The notes: a model not told the origin generated them from the letters alone. DNA of 64,000 nucleotides from CADCWK01 sp965218235 (GCA_965218235.1 OZ244596.1:1488001-1552000); one strand, 5' to 3'. Positions 41,891 through 51,834 are shown, counted from the first letter of the stretch. Numbers and translations: made by a program.

Positions 41891-42133
41891 CCGACATAGG
41901 CTCTTGACCGGGTTTGGAGCGGTCCGTGGAGACCTCGCGACGATGATTCCCGTCCGTTTGCGATGGCCCCAACATCTTCCGCAATATCTTCCGCAACATC
42001 TGCGGTGGACGGCGCGGCAACCTCGGATGTGGATTGAAGCCGGAGCCAGCTTTGCCTGGCGGTGATGGTCGCAGCAGCATTCGGGAACCCCAGTGGATCG
42101 CCCCTGCCAGAACCGTCTCCATGCTGGCCTGGA

Positions 42134-43222
42134 TCAGGGAGATGGACGTGCCGGGTCGTGGGTCTGCCGGGACGCCCAGCGGGCCGACAGTTCGTCGTGA
42201 TGCTCGACCAGCCAGGCCGCCGCCGCGAGCTCCGGGGCGACGAGGCAGACGGCGGCGACCGGATCCTCCAGCAGCCACGACGCGGCAATCCAGTGCAGCG
42301 GGACTGCTGCCATCGCGAGAGGGAGGGCGTCGATCTCTTCCGCGGTGAGCGGCTGGTCGCTGAACTCGTCGTGGCGGTGGATGAGATCGAGGACGATGTC
42401 CCAGTCGCGATCGGCCGGAGGCAGGTCGAGCTGCCCGAATTCACCCATCCAGTGGAAGCTGAAGGCGAGGTCAGCGAGGTCGATGATCCGGTCGCCTTCA
42501 TGGAGGAAGTCGAAGTCCACGATCGCTGTGGCGACCGAACCGGTGAAGCGGACGTTCCCGTGGCCGTAGTCGCCATGGATGAGCTGACGGTTTCCGGAGC
42601 GCCGGGGAATGCGACGCATTGCGAGGGCAACGGTCCTGGCCGCCCGGCAGGCCCACCGCGCTTCCCTCGTCCGATCCGTTCGGGGAGCCGCCGCGACGGC
42701 CCGTGCGGTCCGGGCCAGCCAGTCGTCGAAGACGCGGGGCGAGAGATCGTTGCTGACCGGAGCGGGGACGATCGGGACGGCTGGCTGGATCACCCGCAGC
42801 CTGGCGTGCAGCCGGCCAAGCAGCCCGGCCGCGGCCAGGAGCCGCTCCCGGTCATCGGTCCCGCCGTCATCGGGTAGCCACGGCTCGACCTCGGCCAGTC
42901 GTCCCGCGACCATGACCGTCATCTCCCCGGAACTGGTGGGAAGCGGGGCGACGACTGGCAGTCCGAGATCCCGAAGGGCGACGCGGATGGCCTGAGTCGC
43001 CGCCAGTCGATCGGCCGAGACCCACGGCCGGTAGACCCGCAGGACGAAGGAAACTCCTGACGTCTGTAACCGGAGATTGAGATTGTAGGTTCCGCCGAGG
43101 TCAGTCGTGCCGGTGACTGGGCCAAGCCCCCACGCCGATCGCGCCGTCGCGATCAGGCCAGGAGACGATATCGCCCGGGGACCGAGCGGCGTGACCGTGG
43201 CCAGCGTATTGGGGTCGTCCAT
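42134..43222 (-). CDS. APH-fold phosphotransferase, tandem paralogue 1
   Basis: 362 residues. Kinase features are VSFVLRVYRPW (nucleotide-binding Lys replaced by Arg-containing strand), AEVEPWLPDDGG hinge, the catalytic loop LIHGDYGHGNVRF and AIVDFDFLHEGDRIIDLADL. The C-terminal VAPELAAAAWLVEHH is shared with the relic at 38817. It lies 48 bases downstream of its paralogue at 43271 on the same strand, so the pair is probably an operon formed by duplication. The substrate is unknown; homoserine- or choline-kinase-like enzymes share this layout (phosphotransferase enzyme family PF01636). Confidence 0.82.
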   Translation of the reverse strand: MDDPNTLATVTPLGPRAISSPGLIATARSAWGLGPVTGTTDLGGTYNLNLRLQTSGVSFVLRVYRPWVSADRLAATQAIRVALRDLGLPVVAPLPTSSGEMTVMVAGRLAEVEPWLPDDGGTDDRERLLAAAGLLGRLHARLRVIQPAVPIVPAPVSNDLSPRVFDDWLARTARAVAAAPRTDRTREARWACRAARTVALAMRRIPRRSGNRQLIHGDYGHGNVRFTGSVATAIVDFDFLHEGDRIIDLADLAFSFHWMGEFGQLDLPPADRDWDIVLDLIHRHDEFSDQPLTAEEIDALPLAMAAVPLHWIAASWLLEDPVAAVCLVAPELAAAAWLVEHHDELSARWASRQTHDPARPSP

Positions 43223-43270
43223 GCCGCCTATCGTGCCACAGGGACCAATCCAGTCAGGGATCAGAAGACG

Positions 43271-44335
43271 TCAGGACTGATCGGCCTGCCACATTTCGGC
43301 GAGCTCGGTGTGGTTGGCGAGCATCCAGGCGACCGTCGTCAACTGGGGCGAGACGATCCCGACCGCCGCGACCGGATCATCCAGCAGCCAGGCCTCGGCC
43401 ACCCAGGTCAGGGGGATGGTCGCCATCATCAGCGGCAGCCGCCGGATCTCGTCCGGCGTGAGTGGCAGCGCGGATGTCGCGCCGAACCCGGCGATGATGC
43501 CGCTGACCTGGCGCCAGTCCCGGGCGGCGGCGTGCGTATCCCACTGGAGGTGCTCGAACATCCAGTAGCTGATGTGGGCGATGTCGGACAGACGGTCGCG
43601 ATGATCCGCGAAGTCGAAGTCGAGGATCGCGACCGGGGCGGCGCCGAAGAAGCGGACGTTCTCGTGGGCGAAGTCCCCGTGCGTCAGCTGCATGACCGGC
43701 TCGGTCCTGGGGATGGCGGCGATGACCTGTCGCAGGCGCTCGGCCTCGTCGCAGGCGTGCTGGGCGGCGAAGCGCTGCAGGCTCATCGGGGCCTGTGTCA
43801 CGGACTGGCGGGTCCGGCTCAGCCAGTCATCGAAGATTTCCTCGCTCAGGACGTTGCTGACCGGGGCCGGGACGAATGGCACCGGCAGGTCCACCTGGCG
43901 CAGGGCGACGTGGAGCTTGCCGAGATCACCCGCCGCGGCGAGATACCGCTCCCAACTGTCGGCGCCGCCGTCGCTGGACACCCAGGGCTCGACCTCGATC
44001 AGCCGGTCGCCGTAGGCCAGCATCGTCGAGCCGTCCGGCCGGATCAGTGGGGTGATGACGGGGACACCGGCCCGCCACAGGGCTTCGCGCAGCGCCTGGA
44101 TGGCGGCCAGCCGTTCCGGACCAACCCACGGCCGGTAGACGCGCATGACGACGTCGCCACGGTCGGTCTGGAGGCGGACGTTCAGGTTGTAGGTTCCGCC
44201 GACATCGCCCAGACCCGCCAGGTCGGCGATCGTGCCGAGGCCCCAGGCATCGCGGACCGCTTCGAGCAGGCTGGTCGAGATGGCCGCTCGTGGGCCGATC
44301 GACAGTGTCGCGGGCATCGGGATCATCTCTTGCAT
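43271..44335 (-). CDS. APH-fold phosphotransferase, tandem paralogue 2
   Basis: 354 residues from ATG 44335, which has GGGGGAT upstream; the open frame before it lacks homology. It shares with its neighbour GGTYNLNVRLQTD, VVMRVYRPWVGPERLAAIQA, EVEPWVSSDGG, a VPAPVSNVLSEEIFDDWLSR segment and the catalytic loop LTHGDFAHENVRFFGAAPVA followed by ILDFDFADHRDRLSDIA. Length and order are the same throughout. Both kinases keep the catalytic His-Gly-Asp and Asp residues, so both should be active. Confidence 0.82.
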   Translation of the reverse strand: MQEMIPMPATLSIGPRAAISTSLLEAVRDAWGLGTIADLAGLGDVGGTYNLNVRLQTDRGDVVMRVYRPWVGPERLAAIQALREALWRAGVPVITPLIRPDGSTMLAYGDRLIEVEPWVSSDGGADSWERYLAAAGDLGKLHVALRQVDLPVPFVPAPVSNVLSEEIFDDWLSRTRQSVTQAPMSLQRFAAQHACDEAERLRQVIAAIPRTEPVMQLTHGDFAHENVRFFGAAPVAILDFDFADHRDRLSDIAHISYWMFEHLQWDTHAAARDWRQVSGIIAGFGATSALPLTPDEIRRLPLMMATIPLTWVAEAWLLDDPVAAVGIVSPQLTTVAWMLANHTELAEMWQADQS

Positions 44336-44691
44336 ACCAATATCCCCCTTCCATCCGGCACGATCCCGACAGTGCGCCCCGACCATCCCGGATGACGATC
44401 GCTCCAGCCACGAGTGGGCCAGAGCGATGGGGAACCGGGTCGATCGGGGTCGTCTTAACATCTTCATAATAGTCGATCGACGGGCTGTCGTGGGGCCAGT
44501 CGCGCGGAACCAGCGGACGACCCAGACCCAAACTCCGGCCATCCGGCGGCCGGGTCATTCGGGATTCATGCAGCTTAGAGGGTCAGCGCGACGGGGTCTG
44601 GACACACACCGGACTGATCGGTGGGCGGTGTGGACGATCACCAATGGGTACGGACGCGCGACATCGCGCGACCGGGCCGTCGCGTCCATCT
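44336..44691. other. intergenic region upstream of kinase pair
   Basis: 356 bases between two minus-strand genes. An AT-rich patch (44455-44475, TATTAT on the minus strand) could be the -10 of the kinase operon. No other element is recognised. Confidence 0.4.
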
Positions 44692-45081
44692 TCAGTCGCG
44701 GACCTGGTCCGACGGGACGCCCGAGTCGTGGTCAGCGGGGAGAAGGTGATCCAGGACGATCGGGTTCGGAATCGTATAGATCACGACCTGACCAGAGGTC
44801 CGGTCATGCCACGGCGCGATCCGCTGGGTGTCAGCGAAGTGCGCCCACAGGTCATGGGCGTGGCCGATGTCCAGAACCTGCTCGTCGTCACGGAACTGGT
44901 CCGCCACGACGAAGACCCCCGGAACGCGGTCGAGCGGGGTCGCCAGGCCGGCCCAGCGGACGGCGGCGGTCATCCGTCCGGCCGTAATCATCCGGTCGCG
45001 GTAGACCGGCCAGCTTCCGGCCGCCATCGTCGGGACCGCATCTGGCGACGGGGCAACGCTTGGCTCGTGCGACATCGACAT
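44692..45081 (-). CDS. hypothetical protein
   Basis: 129 residues from ATG 45081 (GGGAGCC upstream). I do not recognise a family. Visible features are a short N-terminal low-complexity part, then a compact hydrophilic region with WPVYRDRMITAGRMTAAVRW, VPGVFVVADQF and VVIYTIPNPIVLDHLLPADH. Regular alternation of hydrophobic strands suggests a small alpha/beta fold. No signal peptide or span. Codon use is like that of its neighbours, so it is probably a real gene. It is divergent from dps. Confidence 0.5.
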   Translation of the reverse strand: MSMSHEPSVAPSPDAVPTMAAGSWPVYRDRMITAGRMTAAVRWAGLATPLDRVPGVFVVADQFRDDEQVLDIGHAHDLWAHFADTQRIAPWHDRTSGQVVIYTIPNPIVLDHLLPADHDSGVPSDQVRD

Positions 45082-45476
45082 CGTGGCTCCCGCTGCGGGA
45101 CAGGCTCGACGCACAATTGGTGCGCGGTGGAGTATGCACGAGCGTTGGCCGGTAGGATAGATGACCGTACACCGCAATATTCCCGGCCGACCCTGGCGAT
45201 ATTCAAATGGTTCGTTGACTCATTGGCACGATTATCTGAAGATGGGGTGACAGGTCCGACCAATGGGCCGGAGCCGAGAAATGGTGCACTGCCGACTCGT
45301 CCCGGCCCGTCGCTCGCGGCAGGTCGCCGGAAGCCCGTCCGTGGACGGGCAGTGGCACCGGGTCTGCGCTACTGACCACGCAAGCGTGTCGGCTCGGACA
45401 ACCCGGCGATGACGCTCCGCTACCGGGAGACATGGCACGTCGTTCCCGACCGATCCCACCAGAAGAGGACGACACC
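45082..45476. other. intergenic region upstream of dps
   Basis: 395 bases between divergent genes. It holds an AT-richer stretch (45165-45240) with ATATTC twice and a TTGACT hexamer at 45223, but no properly spaced -10. The dps promoter is probably here. No gene is visible. Confidence 0.4.
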
Positions 45477-45983
45477 ATGGCAACCGCCACCAGGGACGCG
45501 ACCCGGATGTTCCCGAACCACAACAGCCTGCCGGATCCGACCAAGAAGAAGCTGATCGAGACGCTCAACCAGCAGCTCGCAGATTCACTCGACCTGTATT
45601 CCCAGACCAAGCAGGCTCACTGGAACGTCAAGGGCAAGGACTTCTACCAGCTGCACCTCCTGTTCGACGCCCACGCCGAGCACGTCGAGGACTGGGTCGA
45701 CCTGATCGCCGAGCGCGTGACGGCGATGGGCGGCTACGCCACCGGGACCGTCCGAATGTCGGCCGCGGCCTCGAAGCTGCCGGAGTACCCGACCGACATC
45801 ACCGCCGGGATGGACCACGTCGCCGCGCTGGTCGAGCGCTGGGGCAACTACGCCACCTCGTCGCGCGCCGCAATCGACGTGGCTGATGAGTTCGAGGACA
45901 AGGACTCCGCCGACCTGTTCACCGACATCTCCCGGCAGGCCGACATGGATCTCTGGTTCCTCGAGGCCCATCTCCAGGACTAG
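45477..45983 (+). CDS. dps: Dps family DNA-binding ferritin
   Basis: 168 residues. It forms a dodecamer that oxidises and stores iron and shields DNA. The ferroxidase ligands at the dimer interface are visible: QAHWNVKGKDFYQLHLLFDA then HAEHVEDWVDLIAERV (His, His, Asp, Glu). It ends with WFLEAHLQD. The N-terminus has several basic residues (PTKKKLIETLNQQ) that may bind DNA. ATG 45477 is preceded by AGAAGAGGACGACACC. It is a single gene. Confidence 0.94.
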   Translation: MATATRDATRMFPNHNSLPDPTKKKLIETLNQQLADSLDLYSQTKQAHWNVKGKDFYQLHLLFDAHAEHVEDWVDLIAERVTAMGGYATGTVRMSAAASKLPEYPTDITAGMDHVAALVERWGNYATSSRAAIDVADEFEDKDSADLFTDISRQADMDLWFLEAHLQD

Positions 45984-46475
45984 GAGCGACCGGAAATCGG
46001 TGATCAAACAGGGCAGGCACGGGTTCAGCGATGAGAGCGATTTTGCCCGCCTCTCATTGTCGCCGGATTCCATGCCTGCCTTTCTCGCCGTCTGTCCGGG
46101 GATGTCCTCCGGCCTTACTACCCGACCGCCAGACCGTCGATTCATTCAATCCGTTGGGCTGTCATTACCGCCAGACCCTGACCCCATCGTGTTCGATCGC
46201 GTCGCCCGCACCTCCGTACAAGTCGGCAGGGTATACCTCAATCAGCATATATGGTAAGTGCCGCTGGGTGAATCACGTAATGGATGTCTTGCACATGACC
46301 TTGTTCGATCCCGTATGCCCATGGCATCGGTCTTCAACGTAGAGTCATTCGCTCTTGCTCGGCTGACGGTAACTGGCCGGCGCGGCGGCTATCGTCACGG
46401 GAGCAAGAACGGCGACGCGGAACCGGGAAGGAGAATTGAGCCCGCCCGTTGGATGTCGGGGAACAAGGAGTGTGC
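45984..46475. other. intergenic region, no gene seen
   Basis: 492 bases between dps and the nucleotidyltransferase gene. Short open frames show no family features. Base composition is slightly more AT-rich around 46200-46340 (CATATATGGTAAG). There may be a promoter, but I cannot place it. Confidence 0.4.
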
Positions 46476-47354
46476 ATGAACTCGCAGGTAGCCTGGCGGC
46501 TCGAGTTGGCCCGCGATCTCTCGGACCGCCTCCGCCAGTTCCCGGGCATCCGCGCCGTTCTCGTCGGTGGCTCCGTCGCCCGTGGCTACAGCGACGTGTA
46601 CTCGGACCTGGAGCTCCTGGTGTACTGGGACATCGTCCCCGACCCGGACCTTCGCCAGGCGGTTATGGCGGTGGTTGGCGCCGCGTTCCGCTATCCCCCG
46701 GCCCATCCAGGCCACGACAGCGCCTGGCTGATCGGCGGCTTCCCGGTCGACGTCTGGCCCCGCACCGGCGCGGCCGAGGAAGCGGCGCTGGACGCCGTGC
46801 TGGTCGACCACAGCATCGACCTGGAGGCCAATAACCTGCTGGACACGATCCAGTCCAGCGTGCCGCTCCTGGGCGATGGGCTCGTCCGGCCCTGGAAGGA
46901 TCGCCTCGCGGACTACCCGGAACCGCTCGCCATCCGGTTCCTGGAGCACTATCTGCCCCATTTCCACCTGCGCCATCTCCAGTACGCCGCCCGGCGCGAC
47001 AACCCGACCGCGTTCTTCCACACCCTCAGCGACATCCAGTGCAGCCTGTTCCTGGTCCTGCTGGCGCTCAGCGGCCGCTGGTTTCCGACGTTCAAATGGA
47101 TGTACCAGGCGCTCGAAACCATGCCCGTCGCCCCGGAGGGTATCGGCCCGCGGCTGCGGCAGATGTACCGAGACCCACCCCTTGTGGCGACGGCCCGGCT
47201 CCGCGACGTGCTGGCCGAGACGCTTGTCATTGTCAGGACACGGGTTCCCCGGCTTGATCCAGTTCTCACGGAACCGGATCGCTACGAGCTGGATCTGGCA
47301 CCGAGGGCTTTCCAATCCACAGTCGCGCCGATGGGGACAGCTGGTACACCATAA
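46476..47354 (+). CDS. nucleotidyltransferase-fold protein (DUF4037-like)
   Basis: 292 residues from ATG 46476, AAGGAG upstream. The N-terminal nucleotidyltransferase motif AVLVGGSVARGYSDVYSDLE (G-S-x-A-R-G..D..S-D) is intact with both metal-binding acidic residues. The remaining part is helical (FLEHYLPHFHLRHLQYAARR, LFLVLLALSGRWFPTFKWMY). Similar proteins are annotated as lincosamide or aminoglycoside nucleotidyltransferases or DUF4037; resistance is not implied. It stands alone ahead of the ABC cassette, 136 bases away. Confidence 0.75.
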   Translation: MNSQVAWRLELARDLSDRLRQFPGIRAVLVGGSVARGYSDVYSDLELLVYWDIVPDPDLRQAVMAVVGAAFRYPPAHPGHDSAWLIGGFPVDVWPRTGAAEEAALDAVLVDHSIDLEANNLLDTIQSSVPLLGDGLVRPWKDRLADYPEPLAIRFLEHYLPHFHLRHLQYAARRDNPTAFFHTLSDIQCSLFLVLLALSGRWFPTFKWMYQALETMPVAPEGIGPRLRQMYRDPPLVATARLRDVLAETLVIVRTRVPRLDPVLTEPDRYELDLAPRAFQSTVAPMGTAGTP

Positions 47355-47490
47355 TGTGAACCCGGCACGACGGCGCCACCCTTGCATCACCGCGCTGTCA
47401 CAGAGTCGTCGATTCTGACTGATACACTCGGTTTCATACCACCGACATCGAACCGCTTCCTTCCCCTGAACGAGAGGACCCGACCCGACC

Positions 47491-48537
47491 ATGGTGAGCG
47501 CCCCCCTGAAGCCCCCGGCCCCAACGACCCTCGCCCGCAACGGCCGGGCCGACTCGGACGGCGCGACGGTCATCACGACCAGCGGGCTGCGCAAGACGCA
47601 CGGCAGGGTCGTCGCGCTGCAAGGGCTGACGGTCGAGGTCCCGGCCGGGGCGGTCGGGCTGCTCGGCGCCAACGGAGCCGGCAAGACGACCCTGATCCGG
47701 CTCCTGCTCGGCCTCTCGGCACCGTCGGCCGGCAGCGCCCACGTGCTTGGGCTGGACTCGCGCCGGGACGCGATCCGGGTCCGGCAGCGGGTCGGCTACA
47801 TGCCGGAGTCCGACTGCCTCCCGCCCGGCTCAACGGCCGCCGACTTCGTCGCTCACATGGCCGAGATGAGTGGCCTGCCGACGAGGGCCGCCCGGCAGCG
47901 GGCCGCCGACGTGCTGTATCAGGTCGGGCTGGACGAGGAGCGCTACCGCCTCATCCGCGGCTTCTCGACCGGCATGAAGCAGCGGGTCAAGATCGCCCAG
48001 GCGCTCGTCCACGACCCGCGGCTGGTCTTCCTCGACGAGCCGACCAACGGGATGGACCCGCAGGGCCGCGACGAGATGCTGGCCCTGATCCGCCGGATCA
48101 GCCGGACGATGGGAATCAGCATCGTGATGTCCTCCCACATCCTCGAGGACATCGAGCACACCTGCGACCACGTCGTCATCCTCGACCGCGGCCGGCTGAT
48201 CGCGAACCAGTCGATCCGGGGCCTCCAGGAGCGGACCGGCGGCGACCTGCTGCTCCGGATCGACGGTAACCCGCGGCCCTTCGTCGACACCCTCCGCCGG
48301 CACGGCCTGACGGTCGGCCAGCCCGAACGGTCGTCGGTCTGGGACGAGATCACCGTCCGCCACGACGATGACCAGGTCTACGATGTGATCCGCGACTCGG
48401 CGGTCGAGAGTGGGATCGTGCTGCGGTCGATGCGCAACCGCTCCCGCTCCCTGGAAGACATCTACTTTAGCCGGATCAACGAGGCCAACGCCCAGGACGG
48501 CCAGACCCCGAGCGACGGCCGCTCTCCGTCCCAGTAG
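47491..48537 (+). CDS. ABC-2 type transporter ATP-binding protein A
   Basis: 348 residues. Walker A GANGAGKTT, Q-loop region, signature FSTGMKQR, Walker B LVFLDEPTNG and the switch His in MSSHILEDIE are all present. The last ~110 residues form an accessory domain (GDLLLRIDGNPRPFVDTLRR) typical of DrrA/YhaQ-like ATPases with DUF4162. It is the first gene of an ATPase-permease-ATPase-permease cassette (47491-51554); gaps are 63, 70 and 52 bases. The likely role is export or a lasting membrane-quality function; substrate unknown. Confidence 0.92.
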   Translation: MVSAPLKPPAPTTLARNGRADSDGATVITTSGLRKTHGRVVALQGLTVEVPAGAVGLLGANGAGKTTLIRLLLGLSAPSAGSAHVLGLDSRRDAIRVRQRVGYMPESDCLPPGSTAADFVAHMAEMSGLPTRAARQRAADVLYQVGLDEERYRLIRGFSTGMKQRVKIAQALVHDPRLVFLDEPTNGMDPQGRDEMLALIRRISRTMGISIVMSSHILEDIEHTCDHVVILDRGRLIANQSIRGLQERTGGDLLLRIDGNPRPFVDTLRRHGLTVGQPERSSVWDEITVRHDDDQVYDVIRDSAVESGIVLRSMRNRSRSLEDIYFSRINEANAQDGQTPSDGRSPSQ

Positions 48538-48600
48538 GCTGCCCGTCCGATCTCCGGTCCAGACCACGCCGACGACCACTCACCCGAGGAGCGTTCCCGC

Positions 48601-49542
48601 ATGATGACCCCCGGCCAGCCCGCGACGTTCCCGGCAAATGGTTCGGTGTCCGTCGACGGTGAACGCTACGGCGAGGTCTTCGACCGTGGCTACCAGCACT
48701 ACGAGGGCGGCCGCCACGGCCGGGCCGGGTCGGTCTGGGCCCTGGCCCGCTTCTCGATGGCCCGGGCGATGGGGATCAAGAAGAGCTGGACCGCCAAGGT
48801 CATCCCGATCCTGGTCTACATCGGCGCCTTCATGACGGCGATCATCCCGATCGGGATCGAGAGCTTCACCGGCCAGGTCGTGATGCCCTACGACCAGTTC
48901 TTCAACATCATCTTCCTGCTGATCGGCGTCTTCGTCGCCACGATCGCGCCAGAGATGCTGAGCGGCGACCGGCGGGAGAACGTCCTGTCGCTCTACTTCT
49001 CCCGGCCGATCACACGGCTGGACTACGTCCTCGCCAAGCTGCTCGCGACCGCCCTGCTGACCCTGACGGTCACGTTCGTGCCGGCCTTCATCCTCTGGCT
49101 CGGTCGGAGTCTGCTGGCCGACCACCCGCTGGCCGCGCTTGGGGACAACTTTCCGGACCTCCTCCGGATCGCCCTGGCCGGGATGCTGATCGCCTTCTTC
49201 CTCGGAGCCGGCGGGCTGATGATCGCCTCCTTCACCGGCCGCAAGGCGATCGCGGTCGCCGTCACGATCGTCGGCTTCCTCGTGCTGGAGACGCTGGCCA
49301 ATACCCTGCTCCAGGTTGTCCCGCATCGCTGGGAGAACCTCGTCATACTGCTCAGCCCATCCAACACGATCTCGGCCTTCCTCGCCCAACTCTTCCCGGG
49401 CGCCAACACGGCCGGCGTCGCCAGCTCGACCGTCGCCTTCTCGCCCACCCTCTACCCGACGGAGGGCTACATCACGTTCCTCGTCGGCATGGTCATCGTC
49501 GGCGTCGGGGTGATCCTCTCCCGCTACCTGCCGGAGCGATAG
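48601..49542 (+). CDS. ABC-2 type permease A
   Basis: 313 residues. A ~60-residue cytoplasmic N-terminus (GRAGSVWALARFSMARAMG) is followed by six predicted spans, with a TIAPEMLSGDRRENVLSLYF loop. The last is like the conserved turn in ABC-2 permeases between spans 2 and 3 before SRPITRLDYVLAKLLAT. It pairs with the ATPase at 47491. A near-identical loop sequence does not occur in permease B, so the two permeases are distant. Confidence 0.88.
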   Translation: MMTPGQPATFPANGSVSVDGERYGEVFDRGYQHYEGGRHGRAGSVWALARFSMARAMGIKKSWTAKVIPILVYIGAFMTAIIPIGIESFTGQVVMPYDQFFNIIFLLIGVFVATIAPEMLSGDRRENVLSLYFSRPITRLDYVLAKLLATALLTLTVTFVPAFILWLGRSLLADHPLAALGDNFPDLLRIALAGMLIAFFLGAGGLMIASFTGRKAIAVAVTIVGFLVLETLANTLLQVVPHRWENLVILLSPSNTISAFLAQLFPGANTAGVASSTVAFSPTLYPTEGYITFLVGMVIVGVGVILSRYLPER

Positions 49543-49612
49543 CCCGCCCGATCCGCGGCCCCGGCACGACCTGATCCCTGTCTCGACCACTGACCCGATG
49601 AGAGGAACCAGG

Positions 49613-50656
49613 ATGGCCCAGGCCCAGCCCACGACTGACACGCGCCCAACCGGCCCGAACGGCATGCCGCGCATGGCGAACCGGCCGTCCGGCCGCGCGA
49701 CGCCCGAGCTCCGGCAGGGGCCGGAGGGTGCGACCGCCGCTCCGCCGGCCATCCTGATCGACGGGGTCTCGAAGTGGTACGGCGACGTGGTCGCGGTCAG
49801 TGACGTCAGCTTCGGGATCGGTCCGGGCGTGACGGCGCTGCTCGGCCCGAACGGGGCCGGCAAGTCGACGCTGCTCAAGATGATCGCCGGGTTGCTCGCG
49901 ACGTCGAGCGGCCGGGTGACGGTCCACGGCGAGCCGGTCCGCGGACGCCCGGCGACGTACCGCCGGATCGGCCTCGTCCCGGAGCAGGAGGAGCTCTACC
50001 CGTTCCTGACCGGGCGCGAGTTCGTCCGGCTGAACGCCTTTCTGCAGAAGCTGCCGGACGTCGAGGCGGCGACCGACTGGGCGCTTGGCACCGTCGAGAT
50101 GCGGGACGTCGCCGACCGCAAGCTGGGCGGGTTCTCCAAGGGGATGCGGCAGCGGATCAAGGTCGCGGCGGCGCTGGTCCACAACCCGGACGTCCTGCTG
50201 ATGGACGAGCCGCTCAACGGGACGGACCCGGTCCAGCGGGCCAACCTGATCGGTCTGATCGAGCAGATCGGCGCGTCGGGCCGGACGGTGCTCGTCTCGT
50301 CCCACGTTCTGGAGGAGGTCGAGCGGTTCGCCGGCAACATCGTCGTCATCATCAACGGCAAGCTGGCCGCCGCCGGGGACTACCGCACGATCCGGGACAA
50401 GATCGACACCCGCCCGCACCTCGTGAGGATCCGGGCGGCCGACCCACGCCGGCTGGCCGCGGCCCTGATCGGCGACCCGGCGACCGTCTCGGTCGAGGTC
50501 GATGCCGATGGGCTGATCCTGGCCCAGACGGCGGAGGCGCGGTCGTTCTACGGGGCGGTGACCGCTCTGGCCCAGCGCAACGGGATCCGGCTGTACGAGA
50601 TCCAGCCGGCCGACGACTCGCTCAACAGCGTCTTCGCCTACCTGGTCGAGCGGTAG
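49613..50656 (+). CDS. ABC-2 type transporter ATP-binding protein B
   Basis: 347 residues from ATG 49613 (AGGAACCAGG upstream). A 40-residue Pro/Gly-rich start precedes the ATPase: Walker A GPNGAGKST, signature FSKGMRQR, Walker B VLLMDEPLNG with Gly in place of the usual Thr-Asn-Gly, and SSHVLEEVE. The C-terminal accessory part (HLVRIRAADPRRLAAALIG) differs from that of ATPase A. It probably drives permease B at 50709. Confidence 0.92.
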   Translation: MAQAQPTTDTRPTGPNGMPRMANRPSGRATPELRQGPEGATAAPPAILIDGVSKWYGDVVAVSDVSFGIGPGVTALLGPNGAGKSTLLKMIAGLLATSSGRVTVHGEPVRGRPATYRRIGLVPEQEELYPFLTGREFVRLNAFLQKLPDVEAATDWALGTVEMRDVADRKLGGFSKGMRQRIKVAAALVHNPDVLLMDEPLNGTDPVQRANLIGLIEQIGASGRTVLVSSHVLEEVERFAGNIVVIINGKLAAAGDYRTIRDKIDTRPHLVRIRAADPRRLAAALIGDPATVSVEVDADGLILAQTAEARSFYGAVTALAQRNGIRLYEIQPADDSLNSVFAYLVER

Positions 50657-50708
50657 ATACGGCGGGAATCCGCCCGCATTACCGGCCGTTCAGGGCCGGA
50701 AGCGCTAG

Positions 50709-51554
50709 ATGACAGGCTCACCCCCAGGAGGCTCGTCCGACATGGTCACCGCCCTCTCCGGCGTCTTCTTCCGGCCGCTGCCGATCACGACGCTGACGGT
50801 CCGCCAGTTCCTCGACGGCAAGGCGATCCGGATCGCCGGGTTGATCGGGTTGGTCCCGGCGGTCTTCGCCCTGATCTACCTGATCAGACCCGCCGACACC
50901 CGGTTCGAGTTCTTCGCCGACACCCTGTTCCTCAATCTGTTCGCGCCGACGGTGCTGCCGATCGCGACGCTGATCCTCGCGACGAGCGCCTTCGGTAACG
51001 AGCTGGAGGACCGGACGCTGCCCTACCTCACGCTGAAACCGGTCTCCCGGCTTCGGATCGTGCTGGAGAAGTGGCTCGGCGTCGTGCTAGTCGGCATCCC
51101 GGTGATCCTGTTCGGCCAGGTCGTGACGGCGATCGTCCTGTCGTTCTCCGATGGCAATGTCACCGAGCAGCGCTACGCGGCCGACCCGCGCTTCGCCGAC
51201 CGGATCCCGGACTTCACCTCGGCGATCTGGCCGGCACTGGCGGCTGGCGCGGTCGGGGTCGTGATGTTCGCGTCGGTCTTCCTGTTGCTCAGCCTCTACG
51301 TCCAGCGGGCGCTGCTGGCCGGCATCTTCTACGCCTTCGTCTGGGAGAGCCTGCTCGGCCGCTACCTGTCCGGCATTCGCCTGGTGAGCGTCAAGCAATA
51401 CGTTCAGTCGGTCTTCACCCGGCTGCTGGACGACCCGAACATCACGATCAAGACCCCGTTCCAGTTAGACTCGGCCCTGCTGGTCGCCGTGATCACCGCG
51501 CTGATCTGCATCCTGCTCAGCACCCGCCGCCTCAGCCGGATCAATCTGGAGTAG
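50709..51554 (+). CDS. ABC-2 type permease B
   Basis: 281 residues with six predicted spans and the segment FGNELEDRTLPYLTLKPVSR, the ABC-2 permease loop that contacts the ATPase, followed by LRIVLEKWLGVVLVG. The large loop QRYAADPRFADRIPDF faces outside. It is the last gene of the cassette. The 280 bases after it hold no clear terminator or gene. Confidence 0.87.
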   Translation: MTGSPPGGSSDMVTALSGVFFRPLPITTLTVRQFLDGKAIRIAGLIGLVPAVFALIYLIRPADTRFEFFADTLFLNLFAPTVLPIATLILATSAFGNELEDRTLPYLTLKPVSRLRIVLEKWLGVVLVGIPVILFGQVVTAIVLSFSDGNVTEQRYAADPRFADRIPDFTSAIWPALAAGAVGVVMFASVFLLLSLYVQRALLAGIFYAFVWESLLGRYLSGIRLVSVKQYVQSVFTRLLDDPNITIKTPFQLDSALLVAVITALICILLSTRRLSRINLE

Positions 51555-51834
51555 CGGCCCAGTCGATGGATGGCGCGGCCGGTGACTGGGCGCCCAGATT
51601 GGACGCTCGCCACGGCCACGCGGGTCCGTGCATCTCTACCGTTTCCGGCGTCGCCACGCCGCCGCCACTCGGCGTCGTGCGCTATCGTTTCGTCATCGAC
51701 CCGGGGTCACGGCGCGGAATGATCTGGCCAACGCCTCATGGTGTGGGCGATCCAACGCGGATGTGTCTCACGCCCGCCTGTCCGAAACCCCATAGTCCTA
51801 TTCCATCGTCCCGTCAACAGGAGAGGTCTCCACT

